Shown piece after piece: positions 56,443-64,000 of a stretch of DNA of 64,000 bases (positions within the stretch are counted from its first letter, which is position 1; every line of letters begins with the position of its first letter). Source of the DNA: Candidatus Mediterraneibacter faecavium (GTDB taxonomy: Bacteria; Bacillota; Clostridia; Lachnospirales; Lachnospiraceae); the NCBI GenBank assembly GCA_019119995.1, contig DWVY01000004.1, positions 83,759 through 147,758 on the forward strand. Reading direction: 5' to 3'. The translations under genes and the position numbers were made by a program. The notes under the pieces were generated by a model, which did no database searches, had not been told where the DNA came from, and saw nothing but the letters and a program-made list of their open reading frames with translations.

Positions 56443-56527
56443 AGTCTGTCTCTCCTTTTCGTTCATTTTATATGTTATCATTATATCCCCCGGGAATACG
56501 GAATGTCCATATACTTTTGCGTTTCGA

Positions 56528-57192
56528 TCATCTTTCCCTGTCTTCCAGACAGTTCATCACGACCTTTACCATCATATCTTTCTCTTCCGGCTTTGACTCC
56601 GCGATCATGATCGTAAGAGCCGTAAGGGCATAATCATCGATCCTCTTTCTCCCATCGTTAAAAAGGGCATTATTTTTATCAAGGAAATAGAGAAAGATCG
56701 TGGCAGCGATCCTCTTATTTCCATCTGAAAATGAATGATTCTTCGTCAGAAAATAGAGCAGACTTGTTTCGCGTCCAGGCGTTCTTCTACACGCTTCATG
56801 ATCTTTATCACTTCTCCCAGTTGGCTGATACGGTTATGGTTGACTGCATAGCCTTTTAATATGTAATCTTTCAGGACTTTATTTGCCCATCGTCTAAACT
56901 CTATCCCTCTTTTTGACTTGACACGATAACCTACGGAAATAATTACATCCAGACTGTAGAACTTGACAGGCTTATCTGAATTTGCAATGTGCAAAAAATG
57001 CACATTGCTTTTTTCATCAAGCTCCTCATCCCGAAACACATTATTTACGTGGCGTGTTATTACAGTTCTGTCAACAGAAAACAATCTTGTCATCTGTGCC
57101 TGCGTCAGCCACACGGTTTCTTCTTCGATCGGTACTTTTAGCGATACAGCCTGATCCTCTGATTCAAAAATCACCAGTTCTTTTTGTTCCAT
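56528..57192 (-). pseudogene. RhuM-Fic/Doc fusion with an internal deletion
   Basis: The 5' part (57192 down to about 56768) encodes the RhuM-type domain: WLTQAQMTRLFSVDRTVITRHVNNVF, YSLDVIISVGYRVKS, RWANKVLKDYILKGYAVN. After LDAKQV the frame shifts. In the new frame the sequence is LLYFLTKNHSFSDGNKRIAATIFLYFLDKNN, the Fic motif and C terminus, ending at 56528. Relatives carry about 100 further residues between these points, so an internal deletion with frame loss has occurred. The remaining RhuM frame stops at 56746. The start codon overlaps the upstream HTH stop (TAATG). Confidence 0.85.
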
Positions 57193-57392
57193 TATGTTTC
57201 TCCCCTTTCTTTTCCCAATTTCTCCATCTCGATCTTATACGCCATCAGACGCAGCAGATACTCCGGCACTCTTCTTCCGCCCAACTCCCACTCCTGATAC
57301 GTACGGTACGGAATCCCAAAATATCTGGCAAACTGTGCTTTATTCATTCCTGTACTCAATCTTAATTCGATCAGTTCCTCTTTCAGACTCAT
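57192..57392 (-). CDS. Small helix-turn-helix protein upstream of RhuM/Fic
   Basis: The 66-residue protein contains an Xre-like helix-turn-helix (MNKAQFARYFGIPYRTYQEWELGGRRVPEYLLRLM). The start is the ATG at 57392 with AGGGGAG upstream. It is translationally coupled to the RhuM/Fic gene and probably acted as its repressor or antitoxin. A perfect palindrome in its promoter region is a likely operator. The HTH gene itself is intact although its partner is not. Confidence 0.8.
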   Translation of the reverse strand: MSLKEELIELRLSTGMNKAQFARYFGIPYRTYQEWELGGRRVPEYLLRLMAYKIEMEKLGKERGET

Positions 57393-57477
57393 TGGTTCTC
57401 TCCCCTTTCTTATTTCCCCGTCCGGATTCAAGACTCGCTTAAGTGCCCGGCGCAGGGTTCTGGTCTGCTCTATTATC

Positions 57478-57494
57478 TATACACTTTGTGTATA
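57478..57494. promoter_or_regulatory. Palindromic operator upstream of the HTH gene
   Basis: TATACAC-TTT-GTGTATA is a perfect 17-bp palindrome about 85 bp before the ATG, in an AT-rich promoter region. A shorter palindrome TCATATGA lies close by. The rest of the 311-bp gap to the GH32 gene holds only the terminator described next. Confidence 0.6.
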
Positions 57495-57554
57495 TTATCA
57501 TATAGTCATATGATTTTCAATACATATTTTCTCTGTCCTTCAAATACATTTTCA

Positions 57555-57590
57555 CAAGACGAAAGCAGCAGACCTTTCCATGCCTGCTGC
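57555..57590 (-). terminator. Probable terminator after the GH32 gene
   Basis: GCAGCAG/CTGCTGC arms (57584-57590 with 57565-57571), with a 12-nt loop and a tail TTTCGTCTTG on the minus strand. Confidence 0.5.
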
Positions 57591-57703
57591 CCCGCAATAT
57601 TTTCATTTATACTTCAGTTTTTTCAGATTTTCATAGATTTTCCCGGCATCATGCAAAGCTGCCGAAATACCGCAGAGTATGAAATACTTATCCGACTCTT
57701 CGT

Positions 57704-59224
57704 CTAAGTAAGCGCGAGGATCCGGCACCTGCCGTCCGTGACAAGTTCTCTGTCTTTTTTCTCAAGATATATTCTCGTAGTAAATACGGTCTCCCCGCCG
57801 TTTACGAAGACTTCAACAATAGAGCTGTCCACGAGCACGAGCAGCTCTTCCACTGACCCCTCGACACGCCCGGCGCGTGTCCGCCTTCCGCCGCCGCATA
57901 CGGACGGTTCACCGTAACGATTGAGAAAATCAAGCTCTACTCTGTCGCCTGATACACGGATCGTCAGCCCGTTGTCTTCCTGCCCGATAAGATATTCTCT
58001 TTCTCCCCCGGCGATTCTGCTTTCCGTGATCTCTATCGTCTGTTTTTCCCAACGGTATTTCCTGCGCTCATCTTCCGTCACGTCCGGATCCGTCTCTTTC
58101 CACGGAAGAGCTTCCAGTTCCTTGACTGGTCTGCGGAATATTCTCCCGTTATGATATATGAGCTCAGTCGGCAGCGTCAGACAGTGCTGCCAGCCATGTC
58201 CGACCGACAGATTACGGTGTGTCTTTTCTGTATCCGGCACGCCTGCCCAGCCGATCAGGATCCTCCTGCCTTTTTCATCTTCAAAGCTCTGCGGTGCATA
58301 AAAGTCAAATCCCATATCCCATTCGCGGAATGTTTCCTCCGGATCCCAGATACACTCTGCTGTTCTGTCATCCTGTCCGTCTCCATGGTCTTTATGCGGA
58401 CCATGCGCCGGCAGGAGCGAATATCCGGACTGATAGAGATTCTGATACCTTTCCGGTCCGGACGGAAGCCCCTGGGGGCAGAAAGACAGGATCCTCCTGC
58501 CGCCAAGAGTAAAAATATCCGGGCATTCCCACATATAGCCGAATTTATGTTCCGGCACGATCTTCCGGCACAGGCTCCATTTTTCTCTGTCGTCAGAAGC
58601 ATAAATAAGTACGCATCCCTTATCGCTCCGCTGTCCTGAGCCATCCCATGCGCGTGCGCGTGCCCCCAGTACCATATAATATCTGCCGTCTTCCTTCCAC
58701 ACTTTCGGATCCCGTACATGCTGGGTGATATCTTCCGGGTAGTCCTCCATGCCGAGCAGCTTTACTTTCTCCGACATATGCTGTCCGTCGCCGGATCCGG
58801 TCAGTATCTGGGTGGAAATCCTGCCGGAATCAATATAATCGTAGTCTCCGGGCATTTTCACATTGCCGGTATAGAACAGATACATATGATCGTCTTCGAT
58901 AAGGGCGGAGCCGGAATAGACCCCTCCGGCATCCTCCGGTATATCCGTCGTAAGCACAGGGGGCTTATACTCCCAGTGGAGCAGGTCTGTACTTATGCAA
59001 TGCCCCCAGTATCCCCCGCCGCCGTGTACACTTAAAGGCGAGTACTGGAAATAAGCATGATAGATTCCCCTAAACTGACACAAGCCATTCGGATCATTCA
59101 GCCATCCGACCGGCGGCATAATATGATATCGTGTACGGAAAGGACAGTTGTTTACTGTCCTCTCCATCTCCTTTAATGCTTCCCTTTCCTGACGGAATTT
59201 TATTTGCTGCATTTCATTATCCAT
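57704..59224 (-). CDS. scrB: GH32 sucrose-6-phosphate hydrolase / beta-fructofuranosidase
   Basis: The 506-residue enzyme has the five-bladed propeller signatures WLNDPNG (nucleophile Asp, near residue 44), HVRDPKVW and YMWECPDIF (acid/base Glu). A C-terminal beta-sandwich follows, ending in LVDSSIVEVFVNGGE. With the PTS gene 11 bp upstream it most likely splits imported sucrose 6-phosphate into glucose 6-phosphate and fructose. There is no signal peptide, as expected for that role. GAGGG precedes the ATG. Confidence 0.92.
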   Translation of the reverse strand: MDNEMQQIKFRQEREALKEMERTVNNCPFRTRYHIMPPVGWLNDPNGLCQFRGIYHAYFQYSPLSVHGGGGYWGHCISTDLLHWEYKPPVLTTDIPEDAGGVYSGSALIEDDHMYLFYTGNVKMPGDYDYIDSGRISTQILTGSGDGQHMSEKVKLLGMEDYPEDITQHVRDPKVWKEDGRYYMVLGARARAWDGSGQRSDKGCVLIYASDDREKWSLCRKIVPEHKFGYMWECPDIFTLGGRRILSFCPQGLPSGPERYQNLYQSGYSLLPAHGPHKDHGDGQDDRTAECIWDPEETFREWDMGFDFYAPQSFEDEKGRRILIGWAGVPDTEKTHRNLSVGHGWQHCLTLPTELIYHNGRIFRRPVKELEALPWKETDPDVTEDERRKYRWEKQTIEITESRIAGGEREYLIGQEDNGLTIRVSGDRVELDFLNRYGEPSVCGGGRRTRAGRVEGSVEELLVLVDSSIVEVFVNGGETVFTTRIYLEKKDRELVTDGRCRILALT

Positions 59225-59235
59225 AGCTGTCCCTC

Positions 59236-61236
59236 TTACATTGTGATCACTGCGATCTTCTCGCCTGCTTTGACCGTATGCTCCGGCTCTCTGTCAACAT
59301 GGGTTCCCCCGGCCGGTTCTGTAAAGATCAGGCAGGCGGAGGTGTCATAGCCTGCGGCTTTGATCTTATCTTTATCAAACTCCATGATCAGGTCGCCTTT
59401 TTTCAACACCTGTCCGTCTGCGGCGTGCACCTCAAAGTATTTTCCCTGAAGATTCACCGTATCGATACCCACGTGGATGAGGATGCCGCTTCCTGCCGCT
59501 GTCCGAAGCCCAACCGCATGTTTCGTATCCATGACCATCTCTACCTCGCAGTCGCACGGCGCATAGATCTTCCCCTCAGACGGCACGATCGCTACGCCGT
59601 CGCCGAGTATCTTCTGTGCAAATGTCGGATCATCCACTTTCTCGATCCCTATGAATTCTCCGGATGTAAACGCGCCGATCTCTTCGGGCAGACCGTCCCT
59701 GCCTGTCTGCGCTGTGTCTGCTGCAGCGTCCGCCCCCGCGGTTTTCCGGCTGCCCGTTGTTCCGCCGGAAACCGGCGCGGGATTTTTTTGGCCCTCTTCC
59801 TTCATATCTGATAAGACTTCTGCCGCCTTCCTCCTGTCAAATCCGATACCGATCAGGAATGCGAACAGGAAACCCGTCGCAAGAGCAATTACATGTGCGA
59901 TCACATAATTGACATATCCGTTATTTGCCGGATCGGCAAGCGCGATACCCGGAACGACCGTCGTACCGAAGCCCAGAGCCGCCAGATTCGTAAAGTACAC
60001 CACCGCGCCTCCGATCGCACCTCCTATGCATCCGCCGATGATCGGGTAACGGTATCTCAGGTTGACACCAAACAATGCCGGTTCCGTAATGCCAAAGAGC
60101 ACGGAGATAAAACTGGGGATACACAGCTCTTTTGCTTTCGCATCTTTCATGTTTCTCGCAAGGTAGCCGAGTACCGCCCCGCCCTGCGCGATGATCGCCA
60201 CAGACATCAGCGGGTTCAGGAAATTCCGTCCCGTATCAACAAGAAGCTGGGACTCGATCGCGCCGAACACATGGTGAAGTCCGGTAATAACGATGAGCTG
60301 CTGGACGCCTGAAAACGCCGCGTATCCGATCACTCCCAGATGCTGCGTCATCCAGACGAGCACCGCCGTGATCCCGTTTGCAAGTCCTCTTCCCACCGGT
60401 CCGATGATCATAAACAGCAGGAAAGAGCTGACCAGAGTAGTGAGCAGCGGAGATACGAGCAGGCGGATCACTTCCGGGACTTTCGTCTCAAAGAAAATAT
60501 CCAGCTTCGCCGTCACGATGCCGATCAGGAGCGCTACGATGATGCCGCCCTGAAAGCCGATCAGGTCAACCGGGAGCCCGAAGATGTGAAGTGTTGTCAC
60601 TTCCACGGTTCCCTGCGCTGCCGCACTGGCATCGGCCAGGGAGTTGGTCAGCATGATACAGCCGATCACGATCCCCATGATCGGGCGTCCTCCGAACCGC
60701 TTGACCGTACTGTACGCCACGCACAGCGGCAGGAACCCGAAGATCGCTCCTGATGAAATATTGATAAGTCTCGACAGTCCGTACAATGTATCATTGTCCT
60801 GAACAAAATCGATGTTGCCGAGCACACTGGAAAGTCCGGTAAGAAGCGCCGCGGCAAGGATGCCCGGCATGATCTCGATGAATACATCCGAGAGTGCCTT
60901 TACCGCTCTCTGCAGCGGATTCATACGCTTGTTTGCCTTTGTCTTCAGATCGCCGAGGCTCATGCTGTCCATATGCAGAGAATCGGCCAGGACCTGGCAC
61001 ACATCATTGACAAGGCCTGCCCCGAAGATGATCTGCAGCTGGTCTCCCGCGACAAAGACGCCTTTTACAAGATCCACATCCTCAATCGCGTGAATATCCG
61101 CTTTGTCGTTATCCTCCAGCACAAGGCGCAGACGGGTGGCGCAATGCGCGATCCCGAGGATATTGTTTCTGCCGCCCGCTAGACGGGTCAGCTCTGATGC
61201 TATATTCTCATAGCGTTTTCTTTTTTCAGCATCCAT
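59236..61236 (-). CDS. scrA: PTS transporter subunit EIIBCA, sucrose type
   Basis: The 666-residue fused permease has EIIB at the N terminus (phospho-Cys in GIAHCATRLRL, C32). EIIC follows, with about ten membrane segments from about residue 105 to 460. A Pro/Ala/Gly-rich linker and EIIA (IEKVDDPTFAQKILGDG; active His in GILIHVGIDTVNL) complete it. The domain order and the neighbouring GH32 gene favour sucrose; the beta-glucoside family is close, so other disaccharides remain possible. GGGAGG precedes the ATG. Confidence 0.92.
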   Translation of the reverse strand: MDAEKRKRYENIASELTRLAGGRNNILGIAHCATRLRLVLEDNDKADIHAIEDVDLVKGVFVAGDQLQIIFGAGLVNDVCQVLADSLHMDSMSLGDLKTKANKRMNPLQRAVKALSDVFIEIMPGILAAALLTGLSSVLGNIDFVQDNDTLYGLSRLINISSGAIFGFLPLCVAYSTVKRFGGRPIMGIVIGCIMLTNSLADASAAAQGTVEVTTLHIFGLPVDLIGFQGGIIVALLIGIVTAKLDIFFETKVPEVIRLLVSPLLTTLVSSFLLFMIIGPVGRGLANGITAVLVWMTQHLGVIGYAAFSGVQQLIVITGLHHVFGAIESQLLVDTGRNFLNPLMSVAIIAQGGAVLGYLARNMKDAKAKELCIPSFISVLFGITEPALFGVNLRYRYPIIGGCIGGAIGGAVVYFTNLAALGFGTTVVPGIALADPANNGYVNYVIAHVIALATGFLFAFLIGIGFDRRKAAEVLSDMKEEGQKNPAPVSGGTTGSRKTAGADAAADTAQTGRDGLPEEIGAFTSGEFIGIEKVDDPTFAQKILGDGVAIVPSEGKIYAPCDCEVEMVMDTKHAVGLRTAAGSGILIHVGIDTVNLQGKYFEVHAADGQVLKKGDLIMEFDKDKIKAAGYDTSACLIFTEPAGGTHVDREPEHTVKAGEKIAVITM

Positions 61237-61335
61237 TTTTCAGATACCTCCCATTTCATTCAATCCTTTATACGTATCTGCATGCATTATGTTTCCGCCG
61301 CGGCTTCTGTTACAGCTCTCCTGTAACTGTCATGA

Positions 61336-61407
61336 ACAAATGCTGTTTCATTTGTCCTTGCAATTATTATACTGGAATATACTTCATATTATATAGACAA
61401 ATGTTGT
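61336..61407. promoter_or_regulatory. Repeated AraC-type half-sites in the scrA/regulator divergent region
   Basis: ACAAATGCTGT (61336-61346) and ACAAATGTTGT (61397-61407) are direct repeats 61 bp apart. The first also pairs with CATTTGT (61349-61355). A TATAAT for scrA lies at 61366-61371, and the second repeat ends just upstream of where its -35 would be, as expected for an AraC-type activator. Confidence 0.55.
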
Positions 61408-61444
61408 CTGATCATACAGATTTGTTGGCACTTGGGAGAGAGAG

Positions 61445-62265
61445 ATGAAAGACTATATATTTTCCAACGATTTTTCAAGAAACCTGGACGCAATGATCTA
61501 CACCTGCGGATATGAGACATGCGAGCCGTCCCACAGCTACGGACCAGTGGTAAGAAGCGGATATCTGATCCACTATATACTGGATGGAAAAGGGATCTAC
61601 AAAACAGACGGGCACATTTACCAGCTCTCAGAAGGGGACGCATTCCTGATCCGGCCGAATACGCTCATTTACTATGAGGCGGACAGATACCACCCGTGGA
61701 CATATACATGGATCGGATTTCAGGGGATCAAGATCGAAGAATACTTAAAGAGAACGTCTCTTCTGGAGACTCCGTATTTCCACTACGGAAAAGACGACCG
61801 GGTCCGGCTCTGCCACGAGAAGATGTTCGAAGCATATAAGCTTCCCGAGAACCGGAACCTGATGATGAACAGCATCCTCTACGAATATCTGTATCTGCTG
61901 GCAAGCAAATTTCCCCGCACATACATTCCTGCAAAGGAGAAAAAGATCGGGTATGTGGAGGAGGCACTGCGGTATATTGAAAACAACTATGCACACTCCG
62001 TCAATATCCAGGTCATCGCAGACCATTTAAATATCGAACGCACTTACCTCTACCGGCTGTTCAAGGATATCACCGGAGTCTCTCCTCAGGAATACCTTTT
62101 GGACTACCGGATCCGCCGGGCGTGCAGTCTGTTAAAGGAGACGGCTCTTCCGGTCAGTGATATTGCCAGATCCGTAGGATATGACACGCGCTGTATTTCT
62201 CAAGGCTCTTTAAACAGAAGAAAGGACGGACTCCGACACAGTACCACAAAACTAAGGCTGGGTGA
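61445..62265 (+). pseudogene. AraC-family regulator of the sucrose locus, frameshifted near its C terminus
   Basis: The protein has an N-terminal cupin-type sugar-sensing domain (SGYLIHYILDGKGIYKTDG, GDAFLIRPNT) and the first HTH (QVIADHLNIERTYLYRLFKDITGVSPQEYLLDYRI). The frame breaks near 62188 after DIARSVGYD. The next frame gives LYFSRLFKQKKGRTPTQY and a stop at 62263-62265, exactly the normal end. One missing base explains this. As sequenced, the product loses the second HTH and reads on to 62341 with an unrelated tail through the terminator. Sequencing error cannot be excluded. Confidence 0.85.
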
Positions 62266-62281
62266 AATTCCGTTCCGTATG

Positions 62282-62330
62282 AAAAAGGCCGCATTGGCTT
62301 TCTGTAATTGTAGCCAATACGACCTTTTCA
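62282..62330. terminator. Terminator hairpin between the AraC gene and the small-protein cassette
   Basis: AAAGGCCGCATTGGCT pairs with AGCCAATACGACCTTT with two imperfect pairs and a 12-nt loop. A run of A flanks one side and TTTTC the other, so it can serve both convergent units. Confidence 0.7.
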
Positions 62331-62346
62331 TATTTGTATAATTTTC

Positions 62347-62631
62347 TTATTTGAATTCATTGTAGAATCCCTCTGAGCTGTACTCAGCCCATTTTAAATA
62401 CATTTCCTGATAATTCTGTTTTATAAATCTCTGTATGATACGAATTTCCTTATCGGTAAGAATTCCCCGATTTTTTAATACAGTCTCTCCGGTATTCTCG
62501 ACAAAAAATTTAGCTGAACCTGCTTCTGTCAGTTTTCGATCGCTTGCATGAACATGCATACACTCGATTACACAATGCGATGTAAAATATAAATAGTATC
62601 CTGCAACTTTAAATTCATAATATTTAGGCAT
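62347..62631 (-). CDS. DUF4160-like small protein
   Basis: The 94-residue product starts MPKYYEFKVAGYYLYFTS and has ECMHVHASDRK and a C-terminal helix IIQRFIKQNYQEMYLKWAEY. This matches the layout of DUF4160 proteins (PPHIHV-like box followed by a helix ending in W-x-E). DUF4160 genes are often found next to another small gene, in a toxin-antitoxin-like arrangement. GGAGG lies 6 bp before the ATG. It overlaps the previous gene by 8 bp. Confidence 0.65.
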   Translation of the reverse strand: MPKYYEFKVAGYYLYFTSHCVIECMHVHASDRKLTEAGSAKFFVENTGETVLKNRGILTDKEIRIIQRFIKQNYQEMYLKWAEYSSEGFYNEFK

Positions 62632-62854
62632 CGCATTCCTCCATAAACTCACTGTTTTTTCTCAAGTAGTTCCTTACGATCTGTATCTCTATATCATCCA
62701 TGCTCGTTTCAAGTACTTCTCCGGTTTTAGAAAGTACCACTGCTTTATCCGGGCGGTTCAGATTCAATATGCGATATCCCTCTGGATAATGTGTAAAAGC
62801 ATATCCATTTACAATCATATCCGCCTCGTCTGCTACTTTTATTACATCAGTCAT
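62624..62854 (-). CDS. Small protein of the three-gene cassette, unknown function
   Basis: The 76-residue product (MTDVIKVADEADMIVNGYAF...) has a pattern reminiscent of DUF2442-type partners of DUF4160, with GYRILNLNRPDKAVVLSKTGEVLE, but I cannot assign a family. It overlaps both neighbours by 8 bp, so the three genes are translationally coupled. GAGG lies 7 bp before the ATG at 62854. Confidence 0.65.
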   Translation of the reverse strand: MTDVIKVADEADMIVNGYAFTHYPEGYRILNLNRPDKAVVLSKTGEVLETSMDDIEIQIVRNYLRKNSEFMEECDA

Positions 62855-63125
62855 CTGCAATCCTCACTTTCTTGATTGGCTTCAAAAATTCATCAGGATC
62901 AAAATACAGATTTTTTAAAATTGGGATTAAATCAATGTATTCTTCTTCCTCATCCTCTTTATGAGCATATTTTGCCATAGCAACCAGATAGCCATGATCC
63001 CATTCCTTGATCTTCGTATATTTTTCCAAAGAATAGGGCGCCCTGAATCGTATTATGTGATTATCAAACTGAAAAATCGTATAATTTTTTTCATTGCTTA
63101 ATATAGCTTCTTTTTTATTTAGCAT
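62847..63125 (-). CDS. First small protein of the three-gene cassette, unknown function
   Basis: The 92-residue acidic protein starts MLNKKEAILSNEKNY, has FDNHIIRFRAPYSLEKYTKIKEWDHGYLVAMAKY, and ends with DFDPDEFL-like YFDPDEFLKPIKKVRIADD. I do not recognise a named domain. The following gene starts 8 bp before its stop. It is more AT-rich than the housekeeping genes. The set of three coupled small genes suggests a dedicated module of toxin-antitoxin or regulatory type. Confidence 0.65.
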   Translation of the reverse strand: MLNKKEAILSNEKNYTIFQFDNHIIRFRAPYSLEKYTKIKEWDHGYLVAMAKYAHKEDEEEEYIDLIPILKNLYFDPDEFLKPIKKVRIADD

Positions 63126-63203
63126 ACGCTTTTCACCACCTATATAATAAGTATAACATTAAATTTCCCAAACATGAAATTATTTAAGTTGTGAAAAGTT
63201 ATG

Positions 63204-63243
63204 AAAAAGGCTTCCAGCAATCTTTTATATTGCCGAAAGCCTC
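63204..63243 (-). terminator. Intrinsic terminator after the GGGtGRT gene
   Basis: GGCTTTCGGCAAT and ATTGCTGGAAGCC form a 13-bp stem with one mismatch and a 7-nt loop, followed by TTTTT on the minus strand. Confidence 0.85.
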
Positions 63244-63259
63244 CCATTCATGTCATTTC

Positions 63260-64000
63260 TTAGAACTTACCAGCCTTAGCTGCTTCTTCAATAGAAACTG
63301 CAACTGCAACAGTCATACCAACCATCGGGTTGTTTCCTGCGCCGATCAGACCCATCATCTCAACGTGAGCCGGTACGGAAGAGGAACCTGCGAACTGTGC
63401 ATCGGAATGCATACGTCCCATTGTATCTGTCATACCATAGGAAGCCGGTCCTGCTGCCATGTTGTCCGGGTGAAGTGTACGTCCTGTACCGCCGCCGGAT
63501 GCAACTGAGAAGTATTTCTTTCCTGCGTCCACACACTCTTTCTTGTATGTACCTGCCACCGGATGCTGGAAACGTGTCGGGTTTGTTGAGTTACCTGTGA
63601 TGGATACGTCAACGCCCTCTTTCCACATGATCGCAACACCTTCACGCACGTCGTTCGCGCCGTAGCAGTTAACTTTGGAGCGGAGTCCGTCAGAGTAAGC
63701 GATTCTCTGTACTTCTTTGAGCTCGCCTGTGAAGTAGTCGTACTCTGTCTGTACGTATGTGAAACCGTTAATTCTGGAAATGATCTTTGCAGCGTCCTTT
63801 CCAAGTCCGTTCAGGATAACGCGGAGCGGTTTCTTGCGGACTTTGTTCGCTTTCTCAGCGATACCGATGGCTCCCTCTGCTGCTGCGAAGGACTCGTGTC
63901 CTGCCAGGAAGCAGAAGCAGTCTGTTGTCTCCTCAAGGAGCATCTTGCCAAGGTTGCCGTGTCCAAGACCTACTTTACGCTGGTCAGCAACAGATCCCGG
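63260..64000 (-). CDS. GGGtGRT-family protein (3' part; start outside the window)
   Basis: The visible 246 residues include the name-giving motif SGGGTGRTLHPDNM, GVDVSITGNSTNPTRFQHPVAG and the end VAVSIEEAAKAGKF. The frame is open to the window edge (SVADQRKVGLGHGNLGK). This is a conserved family of Clostridia and other anaerobes whose role is not established. The gene ends at a strong terminator. Confidence 0.9.
   Translation of the reverse strand, partial: PGSVADQRKVGLGHGNLGKMLLEETTDCFCFLAGHESFAAAEGAIGIAEKANKVRKKPLRVILNGLGKDAAKIISRINGFTYVQTEYDYFTGELKEVQRIAYSDGLRSKVNCYGANDVREGVAIMWKEGVDVSITGNSTNPTRFQHPVAGTYKKECVDAGKKYFSVASGGGTGRTLHPDNMAAGPASYGMTDTMGRMHSDAQFAGSSSVPAHVEMMGLIGAGNNPMVGMTVAVAVSIEEAAKAGKF

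Overview
The window looks like a chromosomal segment of a spore-forming member of the Clostridia, most likely family Lachnospiraceae. This rests on the gene order rimP-nusA-ylxR-L7Ae-infB-rbfA-nrnA-truB-ribF-rpsO-pnp, on the sporulation genes gpr and spoIIP beside rpsT, on a parE-parC pair, on a GGGtGRT-family gene, and on consistently strong Gram-positive ribosome binding sites with frequent GTG/TTG starts. The genus cannot be named from the sequence alone.

Layout. 1-7 kb: mutL (5' part only) and mutS for mismatch repair, a CPBP membrane protease, a small membrane protein and rarA. 7-18.5 kb: a long minus-strand translation and RNA-processing superoperon from rimP down to pnp, with strong promoters before rimP, rpsO and pnp, and structured leaders at all three. 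18.5-25.7 kb: topoisomerase IV (parE-parC), spoIIP, gpr and the divergent rpsT. 25.7-34.4 kb: a MATE pump, ilvN-ilvC, a Uup-like ABC-F protein behind a probable attenuator, and a sigma factor / membrane protein / ABC-transporter cassette.

34.4-42.5 kb is an AT-rich, decaying accessory zone. It holds an AAA-ATPase/nuclease gene with an in-frame TGA, and a Bce-type antimicrobial-peptide sensing/export system that is missing pieces: the response regulator lost its DNA-binding domain, and a permease and an ATPase are fused by a deletion. An intact large permease, a 28-residue single-pass protein, a scrap of an ABC exporter and an orphan AbiEi-like antitoxin follow. 42.7-47.8 kb carries a second, intact system of the same type (RR-HK-ATPase-FtsX permease).

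47.9-53.5 kb is an envelope cluster: a lipoprotein, a flippase-like LPG-synthase-type membrane protein, a probable permuted NlpC/P60 protein, a family-2 glycosyltransferase, a 51-residue membrane protein and an acidic-headed membrane protein. A palindromic box (CTTACA-N4-TGTAAG) occurs directly upstream of the intact response regulator and again in front of the 51-residue gene, suggesting that this regulator controls both loci.

53.5-64 kb: a tyrosine-recombinase-like protein with a degraded active site, a ferredoxin-type aldo/keto reductase, an AllA-like protein, a broken HTH-RhuM/Fic pair, a sucrose utilisation locus (scrA PTS, scrB GH32) whose divergent AraC regulator is frameshifted, a compact three-gene cassette of small proteins ending in a DUF4160-like gene, and the 3' part of a GGGtGRT gene.

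The most interesting points are the shared regulator box, the ABC-F leader in which terminator and ribosome binding site coincide, the long pnp leader hairpin that starts at the predicted +1, the 18-bp tandem repeats over the mutS stop codon, the uncharacterised three-gene cassette at 62.3-63.1 kb, and the repeated internal deletions. I found no CRISPR array, rRNA or tRNA gene, and no insertion sequence.
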